A stretch of 64,000 bases of DNA. Source: an uncultured Gelidibacter sp. (lineage in GTDB: Bacteria > Bacteroidota > Bacteroidia > Flavobacteriales > Flavobacteriaceae). The notes beneath the pieces were generated by a model that made no database searches, had not been told where the DNA came from, and saw only the letters and a program-made list of their open reading frames with translations. Location of the stretch: NCBI RefSeq assembly GCF_947500795.1, contig NZ_CANMTE010000001.1, positions 868,001 through 932,000 of the forward strand, written 5' to 3'. The translations under genes were made by a program, and so were the position numbers. Shown piece by piece: positions 25,548 to 34,796 of this stretch. Each line of letters begins with the position of its first letter. The stretch's first letter is position 1.

Positions 25548-27204
25548 ATCAAATATTACAAAAATTGCTGTAATCCTTGTTGCGTTAGTGGCTCTTAATT
25601 GGGTTGGCTCTAAGGTTTACAAACGGTTTGACCTGACCCAAAACCAAAGGTATACACTATCTGAATCGGCTTTGGCAACAGTTAAGGATGTCAATTCACC
25701 TTTGGTTGTAGACGTGTTTTTGGAAGGGAATTTCCCTTCTGAATTTAGACGGCTAAGAAATGAAACCGAGCAATTGTTGGAAGAGTTTGCCTTAGATAAT
25801 GACCACATCATCTTCAATTTCATCAATCCGTTAGAAGATGAAAAATCGCGCGACAACAACATTGAACAGTTGGTACAACGCGGACTGGAACCTTTGCAAT
25901 TAAGTGTCAATACCAATGGCAAAACGTCGCAAGAGCTGATATTTCCTTGGGCTTTGGCAAGTTACAATGACCAAACCGTTAAAATTCCACTGATAAAGAA
26001 TAAAATTGGGGCTTCTCAGCAAGAATTGGTTACGAATTCCGTTCAACATTTAGAATATGCATTTGCGGAAGGGTTTCAAAAATTGGTCACTCCGAAGAGT
26101 AAGAAAATTGCCATTTTAAAAGGCAATGGACAGTTGGGCGACGCCTATCTGGCTGATTTTCTTCAAACCATAAAAGAACATTATTTTATTGCACCATTCA
26201 CCTTAGATAGTGTGGCCAGAAATGCGCAAGGCACTTTAGAAAAACTGAAGACCTATGACTTGATCATTTCGGCAAAACCTTCGCAGCCGTTTTCAGATGA
26301 AGAAAAATTGGTTTTAGACCAATACACTATGAATGGCGGTAAAAGTTTATGGCTCACGGAAAGTATTTTAATGGACAAGGACAGCCTTTATAATGATGAA
26401 GGCCGTGGCATTGCCATGAGGAATGATCTTAATTTAAATGATTTTTTCTTCCCATATGGCGTGCGCATCAACCCAGTAATTGTGAATGACCTCTACTCTG
26501 CTCCTATAACAATTGCTATAGGCGAAGGTAGTAATGCACAATTTCAACCTTTAAAATGGCCTTATTCGCCATTGGCGGCAGGAAATCCTGAACACCCAAT
26601 TACGAGCAATTTAAACTTGGTAAAATTTGATTTTGCGAGTCAATTGGACACGTTAAAAAGTAGTACTAAAAAAACAATCCTTTTACAGAGTTCGAAGCAC
26701 ACCAAATTGGAAGGTGTTCCTAAGGAGATTTCTTTGGAAATTGTAACGCAAGATCAAGATCCTACGTCATTTACTAAAGGACCACAGACGTTAGCGGTAT
26801 TATTGGAAGGTGAATTTACATCGGCCTATAAAAACAGGATCAAGCCATTCAACATGGCATCCTATAAAGACAACAGTCCTAACACAAAAATGATTGTGAT
26901 TGCTGATGGCGATGTGATTAAAAACGATGTCATCAAAAACAAGCCTCAAGAATTAGGATTTGACCGTTGGACGGGACAAAGTTTTGGCAATAAGGAGTTT
27001 TTGACAAATGCCGTGAACTATCTCTTAAATGACGACGGATTGTTGGAAGTGAGAACAAAAGATATTAACATTGCTTTTTTAGACCCTGAAACTACGGTAG
27101 AAAACAAGTCACAATGGCAGATTATTACTATTGCGCTTCCATTGGTAATTCTTGCAATTTTTGGCTTAGTGTTTAATTTTATCAGACGTAAAAAATACGC
27201 ATAA
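25534..27204 (+). CDS. gldG: Gliding motility ABC transporter substrate-binding protein GldG
   Basis: A 556-residue protein anchored by an N-terminal helix (about 9-27) and a C-terminal helix (about 530-550) followed by R-R-K-K-Y-A. The large central part is the ABC-type uncharacterised/GldG domain, beginning after K-R-F-D-L-T-x-N-x-R-Y-T-L-S-E, the hallmark start of GldG/auxiliary ABC components. It overlaps the preceding gene by 14 bp. The same frame stays open for 54 codons after the stop, without a start codon, probably by chance. Confidence 0.92.
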   Translation: MLKNKSNITKIAVILVALVALNWVGSKVYKRFDLTQNQRYTLSESALATVKDVNSPLVVDVFLEGNFPSEFRRLRNETEQLLEEFALDNDHIIFNFINPLEDEKSRDNNIEQLVQRGLEPLQLSVNTNGKTSQELIFPWALASYNDQTVKIPLIKNKIGASQQELVTNSVQHLEYAFAEGFQKLVTPKSKKIAILKGNGQLGDAYLADFLQTIKEHYFIAPFTLDSVARNAQGTLEKLKTYDLIISAKPSQPFSDEEKLVLDQYTMNGGKSLWLTESILMDKDSLYNDEGRGIAMRNDLNLNDFFFPYGVRINPVIVNDLYSAPITIAIGEGSNAQFQPLKWPYSPLAAGNPEHPITSNLNLVKFDFASQLDTLKSSTKKTILLQSSKHTKLEGVPKEISLEIVTQDQDPTSFTKGPQTLAVLLEGEFTSAYKNRIKPFNMASYKDNSPNTKMIVIADGDVIKNDVIKNKPQELGFDRWTGQSFGNKEFLTNAVNYLLNDDGLLEVRTKDINIAFLDPETTVENKSQWQIITIALPLVILAIFGLVFNFIRRKKYA

Positions 27205-27495
27205 TTAAATTCGGCGGTCATCATCGTCAAGCTTCAATCTTGGAACGCGCATTATTCACAATTTTGCGGTGATATTTCGGTCCATTTAGAGGCTTCAAAC
27301 GAGATGCCATTCACGCTAAACACCCAGCAAATTCAGGGGTTTATAATCGCTTTACAGATTAAGCATTGAAAGCTTCAAATAAGCTGAACCTATGCACAAA
27401 CTGTTAATAAAATTGTATAAGTTAGGCCTACGAGTATCATTTTAAACAAATATATTTGCTTTGTCTAATATCTAACATACAAAATAAACACATAC
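27205..27495. other. Intergenic region upstream of dnaN
   Basis: 291 bp, less AT-rich in its first half than other gaps in the window. That half holds a 54-codon open stretch in the gldG frame without a start codon, which might be a gene remnant. TATATTTG at 27451-27458 is a perfect TAnnTTTG -7 element, placed 37 bp before the dnaN start; no good -33 partner was seen. No hairpin was found. Confidence 0.4.
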
Positions 27496-28614
27496 ATGAA
27501 GTTTATCGTATCAAGTACCTATTTACTCAAACAATTGCAAGTGTTGGGTGGGGTCATCAACAACTCAAACACCTTACCTATTCTGGATAATTTCTTGTTT
27601 GAACTTAATGATTCAAAACTCACTGTTTCTGCAAGTGATTTAGAGACTACAATGTCTTCAATTATTGATGTTGAAAGTACAAGTGTTGGTAGCATTGCCT
27701 TACCTGCGCGTTTACTATTGGACACCCTTAAAACGTTTCCTGAGCAACCCCTTACGTTTGTTGTAGAAGATAACAATACTGTTGAAATCAGCTCTAACCA
27801 TGGTAAATACGCCTTGGCTTATGTTGACGGCAACGAGTTTCCAAAAGCAGTAGCGCTAGAAGATCCTAGTACTACAACGGTTATGGGAGATATTTTAGCA
27901 ACAGCAATCAGTAAAACAATTTTTGCAGCAGGAAATGACGATTTACGCCCAGTAATGAGCGGTGTGTTCTTTCAGTTTTCTACTGAAGGCCTTACGTTTG
28001 TTGCCACTGATGCGCATAAATTAGTAAAATATACCCGTGAAGATGTAACTGCCAATCAAGTTGCTGAATTCATTATGCCTAAAAAACCTTTAAATCTTTT
28101 AAAAGGAATTTTAGCTGGTAATGATGATGCGGTAACTATTGAATATAACGATTCTAACGCGAAATTTACTTTTGAAAATTCTGTGTTGGTTTGTCGTTTA
28201 ATTGATGGAAAATATCCTAACTACGAAGCGGTAATCCCTAAGGAGAACCCGAATAAATTGACGATTGACAGAAACCAATTCTTGAATTCTGTTAAACGTG
28301 TGAGCATTTTCTCTAACAAAACAACACACCAAATCCGCTTAAAAATTGCTGGTGCTGAATTGAATATTTCTGCAGAAGATATCGACTACAGCAACAAAGC
28401 TGAAGAGCGTTTAACATGTGATTACCAAGGTGATGATATGCAAATTGGCTTTAACTCCCGATTCTTAACAGAAATGTTGAACAATCTTGGTGCTAGTGAA
28501 GTACAATTGGAAATGAGTTTGCCAAACAGAGCTGGAATTTTGACCCCAATTGATGGTTTAGACGAAGGTGAGCGCGTAACTATGTTAGTGATGCCTGTGA
28601 TGTTAAATAATTAG
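27496..28614 (+). CDS. dnaN: DNA polymerase III beta subunit (sliding clamp)
   Basis: A 372-residue clamp subunit; the dimer encircles DNA and tethers the polymerase. It begins MKFIVSSTYLLKQL, contains three repeated clamp domains of about 120 residues and ends with M-L-V-M-P-V-M-L-N-N, the conserved P-M-R-L-like C-terminus. Length is standard (366-374). dnaA and oriC are not nearby, as is frequent in Bacteroidota. It is monocistronic with a strong terminator 20 bp after the stop. Confidence 0.97.
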   Translation: MKFIVSSTYLLKQLQVLGGVINNSNTLPILDNFLFELNDSKLTVSASDLETTMSSIIDVESTSVGSIALPARLLLDTLKTFPEQPLTFVVEDNNTVEISSNHGKYALAYVDGNEFPKAVALEDPSTTTVMGDILATAISKTIFAAGNDDLRPVMSGVFFQFSTEGLTFVATDAHKLVKYTREDVTANQVAEFIMPKKPLNLLKGILAGNDDAVTIEYNDSNAKFTFENSVLVCRLIDGKYPNYEAVIPKENPNKLTIDRNQFLNSVKRVSIFSNKTTHQIRLKIAGAELNISAEDIDYSNKAEERLTCDYQGDDMQIGFNSRFLTEMLNNLGASEVQLEMSLPNRAGILTPIDGLDEGERVTMLVMPVMLNN

Positions 28615-28633
28615 AACGACCCTATTTTATATA

Positions 28634-28666
28634 AAAAACGCCTACTCTAAAAAAGTAGGCGTTTTT
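28634..28666 (+). terminator. Rho-independent terminator of dnaN
   Basis: Thirteen-base stem AAAAACGCCTACT / AGTAGGCGTTTTT with a 7-nt loop and a T tract. The flanking A run also makes it usable for the convergent DUF4870 gene. Confidence 0.9.
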
Positions 28667-28684
28667 GCTTTATCTAATGATTGT

Positions 28685-29023
28685 TTAACTAATAAAATTA
28701 AAAGATAAAGGGTATTTTGGTGTTTCGCCATTGCTGGCTTTAATGGCATTGATGACAGGAAATACAATAGAAAATAGTCCTAAAACTAAAAATCCAATAA
28801 ATCCTAATCCGCAAATTAAAATTAGCGGTACACAAATGATGCAATAGACGATTAAGCTTAATTGAAAATTGATAATATTCTTACCATGTTGCTCCATTTC
28901 ATACACTTTCTCTTTTTGTGTGATCCAAATAATTAATGGCAGAATTAAACTCCCAAAACCTAACACCAAGGTCACTAATTGACTTAAATGTGTAATGACG
29001 ATTAATTGTTTGTCTTCTCTCAT
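28685..29023 (-). CDS. DUF4870 domain-containing membrane protein
   Basis: A 112-residue protein with three hydrophobic segments. The motif L-x-x-L-P-L-I-I-W-I-T-Q-K-E-K near residues 25-38, then a glutamine/asparagine-containing second helix (N-I-I-N-F-Q-L-S), then a third helix followed by the A-S-N-G-E-T-P-K-Y-P-L-S-F tail, match the DUF4870 family (Tic20-like fold). Function unknown. It is convergent with dnaN and shares its terminator. Confidence 0.88.
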   Translation of the reverse strand: MREDKQLIVITHLSQLVTLVLGFGSLILPLIIWITQKEKVYEMEQHGKNIINFQLSLIVYCIICVPLILICGLGFIGFLVLGLFSIVFPVINAIKASNGETPKYPLSFNFIS

Positions 29024-29088
29024 GTTGATTGATTTTTGATGATTGATGTATTTATATGACGTGCAAAAATCAAAAATGTTACAACACC

Positions 29089-31377
29089 TTAAAAGCGATA
29101 GTCTATTGAAAGGCCTCCGTAGTAATGACGTGGATTACCCGGATAGTAATAACGCGGTTCAGAATTATTAAATCCAGTGGCATTGATCAGGATGGACGAC
29201 GCGTAGGTTGTATCGGCTAAATTGTTCACGCCAAAGTGTAATTGATACCCTATCTTTTTAAAAAGCTGACCGCCGTAGTTGAGTTTCACATTTAAGAGAT
29301 TGTAAGCGTCTCTGTACAAACTATTGGCGTCATTCATAGGCATCTCTCCAACATATAAGTGATTTACAAATAAAGACAGCTGATTCATTTTAAAAGCAAT
29401 TCCCGAAGCCAAGGTTACATTAGGAACCCCTGTGAGGTCATTGCCTGAATAATCGATATCCTCATTGATAAACTCTTTAAACCTGTGCCAATTAAAGGAT
29501 GCGTTTATAAAAGGTGAAACACTTAGAGCTTCAGTCACTTGAATTTTATAATCCGTTGCAATCTCCAAACCTTTGTGTAACGTGCGTCCAGCATTTCTAC
29601 CAATATATTGATCATCTCCTACGCGTTGGGCTACCAACAAATCCTTGATATCTAATATGTAATAGGAAGAAAATACATGCAAGCGTTTCCCAAAGAAATA
29701 GGCTTCAGTTCCTAATTCGTAATTATAACCTTTTTCCGGGCTAATTTCAGGATTAATGACACCGTCTGGGGTTAAGGTTTCCTCTAAACTCGGATAGTTA
29801 AATCCATAACTCACATTGGCAAAAAGCTGTTGCTGTGGATTAAGATGATAGGACACATTGACATTTGGAGCGATGATAGGATCAAAGTTTCTGGTGGCGC
29901 TTTTATCTGCTTCAGCCGAATTAAACTGGTCTTTAAAGTCGTAGGATGTTTTGTTGAAATTCACCCCAAACTGAAGGTTCAATTTGTCTGAAACAGGAAG
30001 TGTGACACTTGAAAAGAGATTCAAATTGTTTCTCTTTTCTTGATTTTCACTCAGCAACTCCCCTTCCAAACTTCCCATGCCATTATTTGAAGCATACAAA
30101 TTCTCAATGGTTTTCCACTGATAGTCATCTTTAAAAACCTCGGTTCCAAAGTCCCATTTGGCCCTTTTTTCTAAAAAGTCAAAAGTGTTTGTGAATACCG
30201 AACGTAAACCAACGCCTTCAGTAGATTCATCCAGAATATTAAAAGGTCTTGGTTCATAATGGTCTGAATAGGTATAAAAAATGCTCGTCGTGTTTTCAAA
30301 TGTGTCAGAGAATTTGTGCTTCAGACTTACACCAGCCAAATTTTGTTTATCCGCTTCATATCCTTTGGCTTTAGCCCAAGTAAATGCTGCTTTGGAAGGT
30401 TGCTCCAAATAATCCGTCTTTCCTATGGAACTCGGAATTTGCGCTTGATAATTGGTATGATTTAATACGAGTGACAGTTGGGTGTTCTCGTTTATTTGAT
30501 AACTCGAATTTAGAAAATAAGAGTTTCTGTTATACCCGCCGTTATCACGAAAACCATCCAGTTCTAAATGGTCGTACGCCAGATGAATCGTGATGTTTTT
30601 ATCAGAATAATCTGTGGAAATACTATTTTTAAACATTCCAAAAGATCCTACAGAGGTGTTGTTTTTAAAGGAAAATCCTGGCGATTTGGTGTTTTTGGAA
30701 TTCAATAGTATGGTCCCACCCAAATTAGTCCCGTACAATGTGGCTTTAGGCCCTTTAATGATTTCTATAGATTGCAAATCTTCCGGATCATAAACATCCA
30801 AAGCAGTTTCCCCAACGCCATTAGTAATCGGGATGCCATTGAAATACGCCTTAATTTTATTGGTACCATAAAGTGTACGGGATCCCACACCTCTAATGGT
30901 GATGCGGTTGGTATTAATGGCACCACTTTGAATATAGGCCCCAGCGGTTTGATTCAAGGCATCAACAAGCGCCACGGGACTTTGTTGTGCGATGGCTTCG
31001 CTGGTAACAAAGCTTGTAGGGAGCAGGACCTCGCTCTTAATTTCTGAAGAGGCCATAACTACGACGGTACTCAGTTCCTCAATACCAGGATTTTCTTTCA
31101 AAGTAAATAATTGATTGGCTTCTGAAAACCGAAACGACCCAGGTTGATATTTCGGATGTTCCAATTGAATGTCTATAGGAAGAGTTAAATTGTTAGGAAG
31201 CACAAAAACACCCTTACTATCGGTTTTTGAAATAAGGCTATTTTCAAAAATCACAGAGACATCAGAAATAGGTATATTTTGTTCAGATGTAACAATACCC
31301 GTGGTGTTTTGAGCATTTAGTAGATTAAAAAAAACGGTCATGAATATCATAACCGCCTGTATCTTTAAAGATTTCAT
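29089..31377 (-). CDS. TonB-dependent outer-membrane receptor, probable siderophore/metal uptake
   Basis: A 762-residue receptor. Signal peptide (first 22 residues), a CarboxypepD_reg-like domain (about 23-95), a plug domain (about 115-225) with R-I-T-I-R-G-V-G-S-R and I-E-I-I-K-G-P-K-A-T-L-Y-G-T-N, and a 22-strand barrel ending in G-L-S-I-D-Y-R-F. The plug and size are like FecA/iron-chelate receptors rather than SusC. A palindrome in its promoter region (31410-31431) resembles metalloregulator operators. The LacI gene upstream on the same strand is 101 bp away. Ligand unknown. Confidence 0.88.
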   Translation of the reverse strand: MKSLKIQAVMIFMTVFFNLLNAQNTTGIVTSEQNIPISDVSVIFENSLISKTDSKGVFVLPNNLTLPIDIQLEHPKYQPGSFRFSEANQLFTLKENPGIEELSTVVVMASSEIKSEVLLPTSFVTSEAIAQQSPVALVDALNQTAGAYIQSGAINTNRITIRGVGSRTLYGTNKIKAYFNGIPITNGVGETALDVYDPEDLQSIEIIKGPKATLYGTNLGGTILLNSKNTKSPGFSFKNNTSVGSFGMFKNSISTDYSDKNITIHLAYDHLELDGFRDNGGYNRNSYFLNSSYQINENTQLSLVLNHTNYQAQIPSSIGKTDYLEQPSKAAFTWAKAKGYEADKQNLAGVSLKHKFSDTFENTTSIFYTYSDHYEPRPFNILDESTEGVGLRSVFTNTFDFLEKRAKWDFGTEVFKDDYQWKTIENLYASNNGMGSLEGELLSENQEKRNNLNLFSSVTLPVSDKLNLQFGVNFNKTSYDFKDQFNSAEADKSATRNFDPIIAPNVNVSYHLNPQQQLFANVSYGFNYPSLEETLTPDGVINPEISPEKGYNYELGTEAYFFGKRLHVFSSYYILDIKDLLVAQRVGDDQYIGRNAGRTLHKGLEIATDYKIQVTEALSVSPFINASFNWHRFKEFINEDIDYSGNDLTGVPNVTLASGIAFKMNQLSLFVNHLYVGEMPMNDANSLYRDAYNLLNVKLNYGGQLFKKIGYQLHFGVNNLADTTYASSILINATGFNNSEPRYYYPGNPRHYYGGLSIDYRF

Positions 31378-31409
31378 CTTAATGTAATTTGTCTTAAAAA
31401 TGTCCTTCT

Positions 31410-31431
31410 AAATTAGACGACATCTAAATTT
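31410..31431. promoter_or_regulatory. Palindromic operator candidate upstream of the TonB receptor
   Basis: AAATTAGA-CGACA-TCTAAATTT, an imperfect inverted repeat 33 bp before the receptor start. The TTTAGA..TCTAA arms are like those bound by DtxR/MntR-type iron or manganese regulators. No regulator of that class is in the window. Confidence 0.4.
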
Positions 31432-31478
31432 GCCTATTTTATACCATCTCAACGCAATATTGTGAAAAAAGCAATGCA

Positions 31479-32492
31479 TTACTTTGTAGTCCCTCTTAAA
31501 ATCAATTTCGTTTTGATGGTTTTTGTCTCGTGTTTCGTGCTGTTTTTCTGATTTAAACGCTCTATCATAAGCTCAACGGTAGCTTTTCCAATATCCATCG
31601 TGTGCTGGGAAATTGTAGACAGTTTTGGATCGGTAAAAGCGAGGACATTATCATCAGAAAACCCAATAATCGATAACTTTTCAGGAATATTATAACCTAA
31701 TTTCAATGCTTTATGTTGTGCTACGACGCCAGAAGTATTATCACTGGAAATAATGCCGTCTACATTTTTATGTGACTTGAATAGATCATCGATAACAACT
31801 TCCAAATCATCCTCCTTACCGATATTAATAAAAATAGGATCGTTTTTGTAGTTGGCATCTTCTTCAATAGCTTTCAGATAGCCGTTTTTTCTTAATTTAC
31901 CTACACTCAATTCATCAATATCGCTAATATGAACAATGTGCTTCCGTCCTTCCTTCAATAAATGTTTTGTGGCTTCATAAGATGCTCCAAAATCATCGAT
32001 AATTACCTTGTCACAATCAAGGTCCTCCGCCACTCTATCAAATAAAACCACTGGAATATCTTTGTTTAAAATAGCCGAAATATGTTCCATATTATTTTCG
32101 ACTTGCGTCTCTTCGGCAATGGACATAATAAATCCGTCTACGCTACCATTAGACAACAATAATAGGCTCTCTTTTTCCTTAGACAGGAGCTCATTGGAAA
32201 GACATGTGATAATGTTGTAGCCTTGTTTTGTCGCTTCCATTTCAATGGCATACAACGCTTTTGCAAAAAAATGATTGAGCACGTTTGGAATAATCACGCC
32301 CAAGGTTTTCGTCTTATTGCTCTTTAAACTTAACGCCATTCTATTAGGTTGATAGTTAAGATGTTTAGCCAATTCTTTAACCCGCTGAATAGTGTCTTTG
32401 CTTATTTCTTCGCTATTATGCAAGGCCTTAGAAACTGTTGATACAGATACATTTAATTGTTCAGCTAATTGTTTGAGCGTTACCATAGACAT
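31479..32492 (-). CDS. LacI family transcriptional regulator
   Basis: A 337-residue regulator. The N-terminal HTH reads V-T-L-K-Q-L-A-E-Q-L-N-V-S-V-S-T-V-S-K-A-L, with the hinge helix L-N-Y-Q-P-N-R-M-A-L-S-L, followed by a periplasmic-binding-protein-like ligand domain (about 60-335; L-G-V-I-I-P-N-V-L-N-H-F-F, G-V-V-A-Q-H-K-A, I-S-Q-H). It probably senses a sugar. Neighbours on the same strand are a secreted esterase upstream and a TonB receptor downstream. ATG codons at residues 1 and 3 are both possible starts. Confidence 0.93.
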   Translation of the reverse strand: MSMVTLKQLAEQLNVSVSTVSKALHNSEEISKDTIQRVKELAKHLNYQPNRMALSLKSNKTKTLGVIIPNVLNHFFAKALYAIEMEATKQGYNIITCLSNELLSKEKESLLLLSNGSVDGFIMSIAEETQVENNMEHISAILNKDIPVVLFDRVAEDLDCDKVIIDDFGASYEATKHLLKEGRKHIVHISDIDELSVGKLRKNGYLKAIEEDANYKNDPIFINIGKEDDLEVVIDDLFKSHKNVDGIISSDNTSGVVAQHKALKLGYNIPEKLSIIGFSDDNVLAFTDPKLSTISQHTMDIGKATVELMIERLNQKNSTKHETKTIKTKLILRGTTK

Positions 32493-32587
32493 TTAAAATT
32501 AAAACGAGTGTAAAAGATAAAAGTACTGCCTTTTCAGGATAAAAGTGCTAAACCTATAAAATTATTAGAACCTATTTCTTGAACCAT

Positions 32588-33478
32588 TTATGTGGTTTTC
32601 TTGATTATTCTTATCGTTTGTACAATCTCCTTTTTTACGATGGTTTGATTGAAAAATTCGAATACACCATCCAATTGATCAAAAGGAATGTTGGACAACT
32701 CATGTTTACCACCAATCACCTTATACAAATAATATGGCATTTCCAATTCCAGCAACCTTTCCACAATAGTTGCCGACCCGTCCAACATGATGTAGCCTTT
32801 CTTTTCCGGTTTGCACATATGGTGCGCCGCACTTCCAAAAGGCACGATATTATCAGCAGTGCCATGAAAAAATGCAGACGGCAAAGCATTCTCTTTGGTC
32901 ATATAATCAGCATTGACCATTGCACCTGCCAATGAAAACACGCCTGCAAACTTTACCTTCTCATACTTTTTCAAGTTTTCTATAAAATATTCACGCATAT
33001 ATACTGCGTTCAGCATGCCTTCTGCTCCAGCGCTACTGCCACCCGCAATCATTTTGGTGACATCAGCCCCTAATAATTTTTTATTGTCATAAATAAACTT
33101 GGCAGCGTCTAGAAAATCGATGGCCGCATTTTTAAAGGTGGATAGTTTTTCGCCTTTTGGACAATCACATCCAAATCCTGTTGCTTGCCCTTTTCGAGTT
33201 AATCGGTATGAAATAAGCACGCCTAAATAGCCTTTTTCCGCAGCCAATTCGCCAAATTTAACCTCACTTGGATAATTCCTTGCGCCACCCACAAATCCGC
33301 CGCCATGCATCCATAACATGACTGGTAGCGAATCATTATTTTTCATGTTTTTCGGACTGTAAACATCCATACGTAACGTATCAAAACCTTTAATAGCATA
33401 GGTGTAAGTGGTTACGTTAGTTTGGGAAAAAGCAATACTTGTAATGAAAATAAAAATGTAAAAAATGTATTTTTTCAT
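32588..33478 (-). CDS. Secreted alpha/beta-hydrolase (esterase, HSL/carboxylesterase-like)
   Basis: About 296 residues from the ATG at 33478, which places a clean signal peptide first (MKKYIFYIFIFITSIAFS|Q). An upstream ATG at 33511 would add 11 residues before it and is less likely. The oxyanion-hole motif H-G-G-G-F lies near residue 70, the nucleophile elbow G-G-S-S-A-G near 148 and a probable catalytic D and H near 220 and 265 (F-H-G-T-A-D-N-I-V-P and G-G-K-H-E-L). It would cleave ester groups (acetyl, feruloyl or lipid) in the periplasm. Substrate not deducible. Confidence 0.83.
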   Translation of the reverse strand: MKKYIFYIFIFITSIAFSQTNVTTYTYAIKGFDTLRMDVYSPKNMKNNDSLPVMLWMHGGGFVGGARNYPSEVKFGELAAEKGYLGVLISYRLTRKGQATGFGCDCPKGEKLSTFKNAAIDFLDAAKFIYDNKKLLGADVTKMIAGGSSAGAEGMLNAVYMREYFIENLKKYEKVKFAGVFSLAGAMVNADYMTKENALPSAFFHGTADNIVPFGSAAHHMCKPEKKGYIMLDGSATIVERLLELEMPYYLYKVIGGKHELSNIPFDQLDGVFEFFNQTIVKKEIVQTIRIIKKTT

Positions 33479-33725
33479 GGAAAAACCGGTTGTTTTTATA
33501 AGCAAATTCATAACGAATTCTATAGGAGTGAATCAACACCTTTTTGATGTTCTAAAATTTCACAGCATAAAAATATCAATTAAAACTCAATAACCATCCC
33601 TATGAGAAAATTGTAGGTAAAAAATAACATTAATATTCAGATCGTGCTACAAAAGCCTTTCGATGCACGCCTAAAAATCCCTTTTTGATAACTAAACTCG
33701 GGATGGTTTAATGTTTTATTTGCCT

Positions 33726-33733
33726 TACTTTTG
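33726..33733 (+). promoter_or_regulatory. -7 promoter element of the DUF457-like gene
   Basis: TACTTTTG, a perfect TAnnTTTG. The start codon is at 33742, so the transcript would have almost no leader. No good -33 TTG is seen at the usual distance. Confidence 0.45.
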
Positions 33734-33741
33734 CAAAACGT

Positions 33742-34740
33742 ATGGATTCACTTACTCAAATCATTTTAGGTGCCGCTGTTGGCGAAGCGGTTTTAGGAAA
33801 AAAAGTCGGCAATAAAGCGATGCTTTACGGCGCCATAGCTGGTACGATTCCAGATTTGGATATTTTTTCCTCTCATTTTACAGACACCGTTTCTGCTTTA
33901 CAGATTCATAGAGGTTTTACACATTCTATTGTGTTTTCTGCACTCTTCGCTCCCATTTTTGGATGGCTGGTATCGCGGTATGAACGTTATAAAGATTTTA
34001 AAGGATGGGGCTGGTTATTTTTCTGGGCTTTTGTGACGCATCCTATTTTAGACGCACACACCACTTGGGGTACGCAATTGTTTTGGCCTTTAGAAGAACG
34101 CCTTGCTTTTAAAACTATTTTTGTCATCGATCCACTATACACCTTACCTTTTCTGGTGTTCTTGATTTTAGCGATGTTCCAAAACAGGACTTCTAAAAAA
34201 CGTCGTTTTTACAACACTACCGGGCTGATTTTAAGTAGTTCGTATTTACTGTTGACATTCTTTCTAAAATGGATGGCATTTACAAAATTTGAATCGGCTC
34301 TAGACCATCAAAATATCGCTTATAATCAAATTGACACAAGACCCGCACCTCTTAATACGATTCTCTGGAGTGCCAATGTTGAGACTGACGACGCTTATTT
34401 ATTAGGATATTATTCTTTCTTGGACACCCAACCCATAACGTTCGAAACTTACGAGAAGAATCATGAGTTACTCGGCGACCTTGTTAAACATGAAAAAGTG
34501 CAACGCATGATTGACATTACGAATGGTTGGTATACCATCATTGAGAAAGACGGCAAGCTACTCTTTAATGATTTACGTTTCGGATTGTTAACTATGGATA
34601 AAGGATCTCAAGATTTTGTGTTTCAATATGAAATTGTAAGTGATGAGCAAGGCAATGTGCATTTTGTAGAGGAGGAAAAAACCCAGCGTGATGCCAAAAA
34701 GTTGATGGGCGATTTATGGAAGCGAATTAAAGGAAATTAA
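33742..34740 (+). CDS. YdjM/DUF457-type membrane-bound metal-dependent hydrolase
   Basis: A 332-residue membrane protein. The N-terminal D-S-L-T-Q-I-I-L-G-A-A-V-G-E-A-V-L-G, A-G-T-I-P-D-L-D and H-R-G-F-T-H-S motifs (putative metal ligands) are those of the LexA-binding/YdjM membrane hydrolase family, followed by F-W-A-F-V-T-H-P-I-L-D-A-H-T-T-W-G-T near residue 105. About five membrane helices are followed by a C-terminal soluble domain (about 180-332). Homologues are implicated in membrane or phospholipid processes, but the reaction is unknown. Confidence 0.87.
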   Translation: MDSLTQIILGAAVGEAVLGKKVGNKAMLYGAIAGTIPDLDIFSSHFTDTVSALQIHRGFTHSIVFSALFAPIFGWLVSRYERYKDFKGWGWLFFWAFVTHPILDAHTTWGTQLFWPLEERLAFKTIFVIDPLYTLPFLVFLILAMFQNRTSKKRRFYNTTGLILSSSYLLLTFFLKWMAFTKFESALDHQNIAYNQIDTRPAPLNTILWSANVETDDAYLLGYYSFLDTQPITFETYEKNHELLGDLVKHEKVQRMIDITNGWYTIIEKDGKLLFNDLRFGLLTMDKGSQDFVFQYEIVSDEQGNVHFVEEEKTQRDAKKLMGDLWKRIKGN

Positions 34741-34796
34741 AAAATCAAACTGTTTTACCTTAATCTAAATAAAACCTCTGTTCACTAATCAACAAG

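Noticed and set aside
27205-27366. 54-codon open stretch in frame after the gldG stop
   Set aside because: There is no start codon and no recognisable motif; an open stretch of this length can arise by chance. Kept only as a note on the intergenic region.
27380-27400. CTATGCACA near dnaN as a DnaA box / origin
   Set aside because: A single near-match without a cluster, no dnaA nearby, and dnaN is often remote from oriC in this phylum.
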